This document shows, one piece after another, positions 1 to 5,080 of a stretch of DNA of 5,080 bases. Position 1 is the stretch's first letter. Every line of letters starts with the position of its first letter. A program made the position numbers and the translations under genes. A model generated the notes under the pieces. It ran no database searches. It was not told the DNA's origin and was given only the letters and a program-made list of their open reading frames with translations. Location: contig JAPTVL010000261.1 in assembly GCA_028065725.1 (NCBI GenBank), forward strand, positions 1 to 5,080, written 5' to 3'. This DNA comes from Betaproteobacteria bacterium (lineage in GTDB: Bacteria; Pseudomonadota; Gammaproteobacteria; Burkholderiales; Rhodocyclaceae).

Positions 1-1315
1 CGACCCGGGGCTGCAAAAACAGCTGAAATGGAGCCTCCCCAATTACGAACTCGTGATGGCCGCCGACCGCGACAGCGCCATCGCCCAGTTGCGCCGCCAC
101 GAACCCCCCGTGGTGCTGCTCGACCTCGGCCTGCCCCCCGATGCCGATGGCGCCACCGAGGGCCTCGCCGCCCTGCAGCAAATCCTGTCACTCGCACCTT
201 CCACCAAAATCATCGTCGTCACCGGCAACCTCGACCGCAGCAATGCCGTAAAAGCGATTCAGCTTGGCGCCTACGACTTTTTCCAGAAACCCTTCGATCC
301 CGACGTGCTGGCGCTCATGATCGCGCGCGCGTTGCATGTCCACGCGCTGGAAAGCGAAAACCGCCTGCTGGCCGCCAGGCAGCAGGGGGCCGCCCTGCAG
401 GGGCTGATCAGCAGCAGCGAGCCGATGCTCAAGGTGTGCCGCACCGTGGAAAAAGTCGCCCCGGCCAACGTTACCGTGTTGCTGCTCGGCGAGTCCGGCA
501 CCGGCAAGGAAGTGCTGGCGCGCGGCCTGCACGACTTGTCGCCGCGCGCTGGCAAGCGCTTTGTCGCCATCAACTGTGCGGCGATTCCCGACACCCTGCT
601 GGAATCCGAGCTGTTCGGCTATGAAAAAGGCGCCTTCACCGGCGCCGCCAAGCAGACCATCGGCAAGATCGAATACGCCAACGAGGGCACCCTGTTCCTC
701 GATGAAATCGGCGACCTGCCAATGCCCCTGCAGGCCAAGCTGCTGCGCTTTCTGCAGGAGCGCGTGATCGAGCGGCTGGGCGGACGCGGTGAAATCCCGG
801 TCGACGTGCGCGTGGTCTGCGCCACCCACCGCGACCTCGCCGGCATGATCCGCGAAGGCAGTTTCCGCGAAGACCTGTATTACCGGCTGTCCGAAATCAC
901 CGTGAAAATCCCGCCGCTGCGCGAACGTCCGGGCGATGCCGTCCTGCTGGCGCAGGCCTTTCTGGAACGCTACGCGCGCGAAATGGGACGGGGCATCCGC
1001 GGCTTCACCGCCGATGCGCTGGCCGCGCTCGAAGCGCATGCCTGGCCCGGCAACGTGCGTGAAATGGAAAACCTGATCAAGCGCGCGGCCATCATGGCCG
1101 AAGGCAACCAGGTGACAGCTGCCGACCTCGGACTCGAAACCGGCCACGCCGAGCCGCAGCCCTTCAATCTGCGCCAGGCGCGTGAAGATGCAGAGCGCCT
1201 GGCGGTCAGCCGCGCGCTCGCAAACTGTGAAGGCAATATCGCCCAGGCCGCCGAACTGCTCGGCGTCACCCGCCCCACCCTGTACGACCTGATGGCAAAA
1301 ATCGGGCTGAAGTGA
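1..1315 (+). CDS. prsR: PEP-CTERM-type sigma-54-dependent response regulator, PrsR-like (5' end cut by window)
   Basis: This is an NtrC-type activator: phosphorylation of its receiver domain should license the AAA+ domain to remodel sigma-54 RNA polymerase. The frame is open from base 2, giving 437 codons; about 10 residues are missing at the N-terminus. The receiver has its phospho-acceptor Asp at 122-124 (in VVLLDLGLP), the switch Thr at 221-223 (IVVTGN) and the conserved Lys at 287-289 (FFQKPF). The AAA+ domain shows Walker A GESGTGKE (488-511), the sigma-54 contact loop GAFTGA (629-646), Walker B LFLDEIGD (about 695-715) and the FREDLYYRL segment (863-889). A Fis-type helix-turn-helix ends the protein (about 1229-1312). 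All key residues are intact, so it should be functional. The start DPGLQKQLKWS and the style of the receiver match PrsR, the regulator of PEP-CTERM/exosortase EPS loci. The family (NtrC class) is certain from motifs; the PrsR assignment rests on recalled similarity and is likely, not proven. Its target promoter is not visible here. Confidence 0.9.
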   Translation, partial: DPGLQKQLKWSLPNYELVMAADRDSAIAQLRRHEPPVVLLDLGLPPDADGATEGLAALQQILSLAPSTKIIVVTGNLDRSNAVKAIQLGAYDFFQKPFDPDVLALMIARALHVHALESENRLLAARQQGAALQGLISSSEPMLKVCRTVEKVAPANVTVLLLGESGTGKEVLARGLHDLSPRAGKRFVAINCAAIPDTLLESELFGYEKGAFTGAAKQTIGKIEYANEGTLFLDEIGDLPMPLQAKLLRFLQERVIERLGGRGEIPVDVRVVCATHRDLAGMIREGSFREDLYYRLSEITVKIPPLRERPGDAVLLAQAFLERYAREMGRGIRGFTADALAALEAHAWPGNVREMENLIKRAAIMAEGNQVTAADLGLETGHAEPQPFNLRQAREDAERLAVSRALANCEGNIAQAAELLGVTRPTLYDLMAKIGLK

Positions 1316-1321
1316 ACCCCT

Positions 1322-1334
1322 CCTGCCCGGCAGG
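1322..1334. repeat. Short GC-rich inverted repeat at convergent gene junction
   Basis: CCTGCC-C-GGCAGG is a perfect 6-bp inverted repeat around one central base. It occupies most of the 19 bp between the stop codon of the regulator (1313-1315) and that of the RND gene (1335-1337, minus strand). As RNA it would form a 5-bp stem with a 3-base loop on either strand. Neither side carries a run of T, so it is not a canonical intrinsic terminator. It may be a weak bidirectional 3'-end structure or chance. Confidence 0.35.
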
Positions 1335-3602
1335 TCAGACGCGGCGCTTGCGCAGGTTCAACAAGGCGGGCATCAGCAACAGTTCGAAAACCTGGCCTGC
1401 CAGCAGGCCAATTGCGCAGAGCATTCCAAAGTGAGCGGTTGGCCGAAAGTCGGACAGCGCCAGCAGGCTGAACTGGGCAATCAGGACGATGGAAATTGCC
1501 ACCACCGCACGTCCGGATGATTCGATGCTGCGGACGATCGCGAACACCGGGCTGACGCCCTTGCGAATGCGGTGCAAGTAGCCGTGATACAGGTGGATGG
1601 TATCGTCGACGGTGATGCCAAGAATGATACCGGCGATCAGCACTGTCGCCACATCGAGCGCGATGCCGGTCGCCCCCATCACCACGAAGATGAAGAACAG
1701 CGGTGCCAGGTTGGGAATGAGGCAGATCAGCGCGCCACGGAACGACCAAAACAGCAGGGCTATCAGCAAAAGGATCTGCAGGAACGCCGAGGCAAAGCTT
1801 TTCACTTGCCCGTCAACAATGAGGTCTTCCTGATCCGAGAACAACCGCCCGTAGCCCGCCATTTCCGTCCTGGCACCGGGAATCGGCTGCGCGCGCAGAT
1901 GCGCCTCGATACGCTCGATTACCTGGCCAATTTCATTGGCACCGTGAACGTTGAGATTCAGTAAGATCCGGCCGCGCTGAAATTCACGGTTGACCAGTTC
2001 GTACAAATCATTGCCGTCATAGACCAGCAACAGTTGCTCGACCAGCTTGCGGTTCGTCGGCAGGGCCTGCTCCCCGAGGTCTTCGCCGCTGAATGCGCGG
2101 TTCATTTCCTCGATCACGTCGACCAGCGAAAAGCTGCGGTCGATTTCCGGTTGCTGCTCCAGCCAGGTCTGCAGCGCCTTGATCCGCGCAAGGGTCGCTG
2201 GATGCTTGAGGCCATCGCGCTCAGGCGTATCGAGCACGATTTCCATTGTCGTCACGCCAGACAGCTTCGTCCCGACGCGTTCGATGCTGCGGCTGATGCT
2301 GTGGTCCGGCGCAAAAAACTTGATCAGGTTGGACTCCACTTTCAGTTGCATTGCGAGTGGAATCGCCGCCAGCACCAGCAAAAGCGTGCCGATGAGCACG
2401 GCTCTGGCGTTGCGCAGGCTGAACACCGCCATCGCCACAGCAACATGCCGTGCGTGGGCAAGTCCGGAGCGGCGGCGCGGCCAGCGCGGCGTGTCCCATT
2501 TCAGCAGAATCGGCGGCACCAGGATGAAGACCACCAGAAACACCATCAGCGTGCCGATCGCGCCGGACAGTCCGAAGGTCTGCACCGGTGGAATATCGAC
2601 CCACAGCAGGCTCAGCAGACCGGCGCCGGTCGTCAGCACATTGAACAAACCCGGCACGAAGGTTTCGGACAGCGCACGTGCGATGCGTTGTGGGCGCGAA
2701 AGCAGTGCAATGCGGGCACGCTGGATGGCTGCATACAAATGCAGCAACGTCGCCGTGGTGTAGGCGGCCATAAGGGTGGGAATCATTGCAGTGATCGGCG
2801 TATACGGCTGGCCTGACACGACGATTCCAGCCACGCTGACGGCGACGACCGTTGACATCGCCAGCCCGCCGATGATCATCGGTCGCACCCGTCCGACCAC
2901 CCACCACATCAGTGCCAGGCCGATGGCGACGGTGAGTGGAATGAAGGTTGCGCTGTCGCGCAACAGCGAGCGCAATTCCTCGACGGTCTGCGCCACGGTT
3001 CCGGCAGTTGCGGTCTGGTAGGCATCGAGTTTCTCGCCGCGGATGGCGGCAGCCAGCGCGATCGCAATGTCGCGACGGGCGAGGCTTTCTTTTAGCACTT
3101 TTGGCCGCACCACCAGCGCAACGGCCTTGCCGTCCTTCGAGACAAGCGTCCCGGGCGCCAGCGTGTCGTCCAGCACCCGGGCTTTCCATTCGGCGGGGGT
3201 GCGCGCTGTCAGGTCATCGGGATCCACCAGCAACGCAACCTCGAAGCCATCGTCGGTCTCGTCGATATGCTCGATCGTTGTGAGCGTGAGCACGCGATCC
3301 ACGGAGGGATGGGCTTCCATCTTGCGCGCAACGCGATCGAGGGCGCCGAGGAATGCCGGGTCGAAGAGTTCGTCGCCCTCGAACAGCGCGATCAACGCCT
3401 CGTCGCTGGGGAATTCGCGAAACAGCGACTCGCGCAGCTGGATGATGGGCGCGTCCGCGGGGGAATAGATGTCCCCCGCATTGTTGAAATGGATGTTGAT
3501 CAGGAACGGCAGCGAGGCCAGCTGCAGCCCGATCAGGATGGCGAGTGCCAGCCACGGCGGCAGCATGCGGCTGCCATTCATCCAGGATTTCAGCATTCGC
3601 AC
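1335..3602 (-). CDS. RND-superfamily (MMPL-like) inner-membrane exporter
   Basis: A 755-residue predicted RND exporter of the COG1033/MMPL type, related in layout to hopanoid/lipid transporters such as HpnN. It has two tandem halves. TM1 (about 15-36) is followed by a periplasmic domain (37-217), then TM2-TM6 (about 219-366). TM7 (about 401-418) is followed by a second periplasmic domain (420-600), then TM8-TM12 (about 605-748). TM10 carries the probable proton-relay acids D666-D667 in GITVDDTIHLYH (codons 1602-1607). The matching TM4 segment (AAYTTATLLHLY) has no acidic residue. The GTG start at 3602 is chosen because GGAG lies 7 bases upstream; the in-frame ATG at 3594-3596 would leave a 13-base spacer. 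It follows the barrel gene by 13 bp and is surely co-transcribed. The C-terminus RKRRV is a positively charged cytoplasmic tail. Substrate is unknown; lipid or another hydrophobe is an inference from family and partner. It lacks the size (about 1,000 residues) of AcrB-type drug pumps. Confidence 0.88.
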   Translation of the reverse strand: MRMLKSWMNGSRMLPPWLALAILIGLQLASLPFLINIHFNNAGDIYSPADAPIIQLRESLFREFPSDEALIALFEGDELFDPAFLGALDRVARKMEAHPSVDRVLTLTTIEHIDETDDGFEVALLVDPDDLTARTPAEWKARVLDDTLAPGTLVSKDGKAVALVVRPKVLKESLARRDIAIALAAAIRGEKLDAYQTATAGTVAQTVEELRSLLRDSATFIPLTVAIGLALMWWVVGRVRPMIIGGLAMSTVVAVSVAGIVVSGQPYTPITAMIPTLMAAYTTATLLHLYAAIQRARIALLSRPQRIARALSETFVPGLFNVLTTGAGLLSLLWVDIPPVQTFGLSGAIGTLMVFLVVFILVPPILLKWDTPRWPRRRSGLAHARHVAVAMAVFSLRNARAVLIGTLLLVLAAIPLAMQLKVESNLIKFFAPDHSISRSIERVGTKLSGVTTMEIVLDTPERDGLKHPATLARIKALQTWLEQQPEIDRSFSLVDVIEEMNRAFSGEDLGEQALPTNRKLVEQLLLVYDGNDLYELVNREFQRGRILLNLNVHGANEIGQVIERIEAHLRAQPIPGARTEMAGYGRLFSDQEDLIVDGQVKSFASAFLQILLLIALLFWSFRGALICLIPNLAPLFFIFVVMGATGIALDVATVLIAGIILGITVDDTIHLYHGYLHRIRKGVSPVFAIVRSIESSGRAVVAISIVLIAQFSLLALSDFRPTAHFGMLCAIGLLAGQVFELLLMPALLNLRKRRV

Positions 3603-3609
3603 GCGCCCG

Positions 3610-3613
3610 CTCC
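3610..3613 (-). promoter_or_regulatory. Shine-Dalgarno site for the RND gene, deciding a GTG start
   Basis: On the minus strand the intergenic sequence reads ACGGAGCGGGCGC and then GTG. The GGAG core sits 7 bases before GTG (3600-3602) and 13 before the alternative ATG (3594-3596), favouring GTG. The site begins only two bases after the stop codon of the upstream barrel gene (3616-3618), so translation of the two genes is probably coupled. Confidence 0.6.
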
Positions 3614-3615
3614 GT

Positions 3616-5061
3616 TCAGAACCGGGTGCGCAGTCCCAGCGTGATCAGCGAATGATCCTGATGGAAGCCGCCCAGTGTGCGCGCCTCGCCGTCGAAATAA
3701 TGTGCGGCGACATACAGTTCGTGCGGCTCCCAGCCGACATAGCCCAACCTTGGACTGAGGTAGACATCGTGCACATTGAAGCCGGTGGCGAAGCGTAAGC
3801 CGGCCTTCCAGCGACCTTGGCCGAAGGTGGTCTCGACCTCGCCGTTGGCGCCGTAATACTCCTTCAACTCGATGATGTCGCGGTCGGTCTGTATCGCATG
3901 CGCCACCAGTTGCAGGTTGACTCGAGTGTCCGCCCCGCCGGGAAAAAACTCCAGTGCGCCGATCCAGTCGAGCGAACGTGTCTTGAGCATTGCTGTGCTC
4001 GGCAGGGTCACCGGCACGTCGTCGGTATGGCCGACTTCCATCCGCCAGGTGAGGCCGCCGCGCTCCAGTTCCAGGTCGGCACCGACGAAGGTATTGAACG
4101 GATGCACCGCGGTGAGCGAGAGCGTGGGCAGATCAACCCGGTAATACGGCAGCGACTGCCGCGTGCGGGCCAGCGTCACGCCGAAGTCGAACGGCTCGCC
4201 GGTTTTGGTCAGCCGCAGGGCGCCGCCGCCGCCGCCGTGTTCGTCCTCGTCGATGCGCGCGCCACTCACCCAGCCGGTGAGCGACGGATCGATGCCGATG
4301 ACCTGTCCCGTGGCGCGGTTGATCGGGCTCCACACGCTGGCGACATCGGGCAACTGTGCGCCGCGGAACAGCGGCAGCCACACCGCGTCCAGCTTGAAGT
4401 CGCCAAAGCTTTGCTCCCAGCGCGCAGCCAGTTGAGCGCGGCGGCGGTCGCCAAGGTCGTCGAGATTAAAGCGGGTCAGGTCGGCGCGGCTGACGCGGTC
4501 AGCTAGCGGAATTTCATCGGCGCGGCCCCAGATGATGGTCTGCGCGCCTAAGGTCAGGCGGGTATCGCCGTTGCGGTAGCGCACATAGGTGTCGCCGTAG
4601 TCGGCCAGCATTTCGTCGTGGTCGGCGCTGCCGCCGTCCTGCAGCATGCCGTCAAGCCGTGCGCCGGCGCGGAATTCCCAGTTGCGGCTGGGCTGCCATA
4701 GCACATAGGCACTGGCGCGCAGGGTGGAATAGGTATCCGCCTCCTGCGCGTCGGGCAGCCCGCCTGCTTCCAGCAGCAGGTCGTCGACCCCGGCTTTGAG
4801 CGTGGGCTGGAAACCGCGCGCCACCGGCTTGCGGCTGCGCGCGCCGGGCAGCGGAAGATCATCCGCCGAGCCGGCCAGCGGCGTGACCTCGGCCGGAACG
4901 TCTGCGGGCTGAACCGCACGCGTTTTGCGCGTCGTTGTTCGCGGCGGCGGCAGGTCGTCCGGCGCCTCCTGGGCAACAGCGCGCGGCGGCGGCGTGTCGT
5001 CGGCAGCATGGACGGGCAGGGCAGCAAGCGACAGGCTCAAGGTCAGCAACAGGTTTTTCAT
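3616..5061 (-). CDS. DUF1302-like outer-membrane beta-barrel protein
   Basis: A 481-residue secreted protein. MKNLLLTLSLSLAALPVHA is a clear Sec signal peptide with probable cleavage after A19. Residues 20-98 form a Pro/Asp/Arg-rich linker with repeated DDLPxP units. From about residue 107 to the end the sequence has alternating amphipathic strands with polar loops, and it ends LITLGLRTRF with a terminal Phe, the usual outer-membrane beta-barrel signature recognised by the BAM machinery. There are no cysteines. The stretch TIIWGRADEIPLADRV (about 175-190), then the NLDDLGDRR region and VWLP, resembles the DUF1302 family pattern (WGKADG...VNPQDF...L.DFEDSR). It is shorter than the roughly 600-residue members I recall. 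A Gly5 run after DEDEH (271-280) looks like an extracellular loop or turn. DUF1302 proteins commonly sit beside RND/MMPL exporters and DUF1329 LolA-like carriers, consistent with the downstream gene. Barrel localisation is confident; the DUF1302 label is moderately confident, and substrate is unknown. Confidence 0.82.
   Translation of the reverse strand: MKNLLLTLSLSLAALPVHAADDTPPPRAVAQEAPDDLPPPRTTTRKTRAVQPADVPAEVTPLAGSADDLPLPGARSRKPVARGFQPTLKAGVDDLLLEAGGLPDAQEADTYSTLRASAYVLWQPSRNWEFRAGARLDGMLQDGGSADHDEMLADYGDTYVRYRNGDTRLTLGAQTIIWGRADEIPLADRVSRADLTRFNLDDLGDRRRAQLAARWEQSFGDFKLDAVWLPLFRGAQLPDVASVWSPINRATGQVIGIDPSLTGWVSGARIDEDEHGGGGGALRLTKTGEPFDFGVTLARTRQSLPYYRVDLPTLSLTAVHPFNTFVGADLELERGGLTWRMEVGHTDDVPVTLPSTAMLKTRSLDWIGALEFFPGGADTRVNLQLVAHAIQTDRDIIELKEYYGANGEVETTFGQGRWKAGLRFATGFNVHDVYLSPRLGYVGWEPHELYVAAHYFDGEARTLGGFHQDHSLITLGLRTRF
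4222..4236 (-). repeat. Trinucleotide run encoding five glycines
   Basis: Five identical GGC codons in tandem (minus strand) encode Gly276-Gly280 of the barrel protein, directly after the acidic stretch DEDEH. The run is in frame, so slippage would change loop length without breaking the gene. Confidence 0.75.
4768..5001 (-). repeat. Degenerate DDLPxP protein repeat in the barrel's N-terminal linker
   Basis: Within residues 21-98 of the barrel protein, DDTPPPR (21-27), DDLPPPR (35-41), DDLPLPGAR (67-75) and a weaker DDLLLEAG (93-100) recur. Copies two and three also share what follows: basic residues (RKTRAVQP versus RSRKPVARGFQP). The spacing is uneven (14, 32 and 26 residues) and the codons differ between copies (gacgac versus gatgat), so this is an old or selected motif repeat rather than a recent DNA duplication. 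Confidence 0.65.
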
Positions 5062-5070
5062 GGGCGGTAA

Positions 5071-5074
5071 TCCG
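5071..5074 (-). promoter_or_regulatory. Weak ribosome-binding site for the barrel gene
   Basis: Upstream of the ATG (5059-5061) the minus strand reads TCGGATTACCGCCC. CGGA, 9 bases before the start, is the only Shine-Dalgarno-like element. The start itself is well supported because it directly opens a textbook signal peptide. Only 19 bases upstream are in the window, so the promoter, or a further upstream operon gene, cannot be seen. Confidence 0.35.
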
Positions 5075-5080
5075 ATTCCA

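Noticed and set aside
188..1147. Long open frame (319 codons) antisense to the regulator gene
   Set aside because: It is a shadow of a GC-rich gene: it lies wholly opposite a regulator with complete NtrC-class motifs, and its His/Gln/Gly-rich translation has no recognisable domain.
1322..1334. Intrinsic terminator for either convergent gene
   Set aside because: The stem is only 5-6 bp and no T-tract follows on either strand, so it is kept only as an inverted repeat.
1870..1953. TGGCAC sequences (1870 and 1939) resembling sigma-54 -24 elements
   Set aside because: Neither has TTGC at the required spacing downstream, and both lie inside the RND coding region.
2034..2816. Long open frame (260 codons) antisense to the RND gene
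   Set aside because: Its Arg/Gln/His-rich composition is typical of reverse-frame translation of membrane-protein codons. There is no domain, and the opposite strand is clearly the coding one.
3594..3596. ATG as the start of the RND gene
   Set aside because: It is possible, but the GGAG site is 13 bases away, whereas the GTG at 3600-3602 has an ideal 7-base spacer. The difference is two residues only.
3817..4506. Open frame (229 codons) antisense to the barrel gene
   Set aside because: It is a shadow of the barrel gene, which has a signal peptide, strand pattern and terminal Phe in the other frame.

Overview
The window is GC-rich (roughly 60% or more by eye) and tightly packed. It holds three protein-coding genes and almost no intergenic DNA. 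Gene style and family content suggest a Gram-negative proteobacterium. An EPS-associated, PEP-CTERM-type sigma-54 response regulator, together with a signal-peptide-bearing outer-membrane barrel, fits best with a betaproteobacterium of the Rhodocyclales/Nitrosomonadales kind. That placement is inference, since the window has no rRNA or other phylogenetic marker.

Region 1 (1-1315, + strand): a response regulator with a receiver domain, a sigma-54-interacting AAA+ domain and a Fis-type helix-turn-helix. Only the first few N-terminal residues are missing, cut off by the window edge. It resembles PrsR, the regulator associated with PEP-CTERM/exosortase exopolysaccharide clusters. Its sensor kinase partner (PrsK) would be expected just outside the left edge.

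Region 2 (1316-1334): a 19-bp convergent junction containing a short GC-rich inverted repeat.

Region 3 (1335-5061, - strand): a compact two-gene operon. The first gene (3616-5061) encodes a 481-residue secreted outer-membrane beta-barrel resembling the DUF1302 family, with an unusual low-complexity DDLPxP-repeat linker between the signal peptide and the barrel. Thirteen bases downstream, with its own Shine-Dalgarno and a GTG start, is a 755-residue RND/MMPL-superfamily inner-membrane exporter (1335-3602). The two products plausibly form part of one envelope-spanning lipid or hydrophobe trafficking route, with the RND protein in the inner membrane and the barrel in the outer membrane. In related loci a LolA-like (DUF1329) periplasmic carrier often completes such a set. 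If one exists here it lies outside the window, most likely beyond the right edge.

The left gene and the right operon converge, so they are not co-transcribed. No RNA gene, mobile element, CRISPR array or convincing sigma-54 promoter was found. No wholly new system is evident. The points most worth a second look are the asymmetric proton-relay residues of the RND protein, the repeat linker in the barrel protein, and the position of this module beside a PEP-CTERM regulator.
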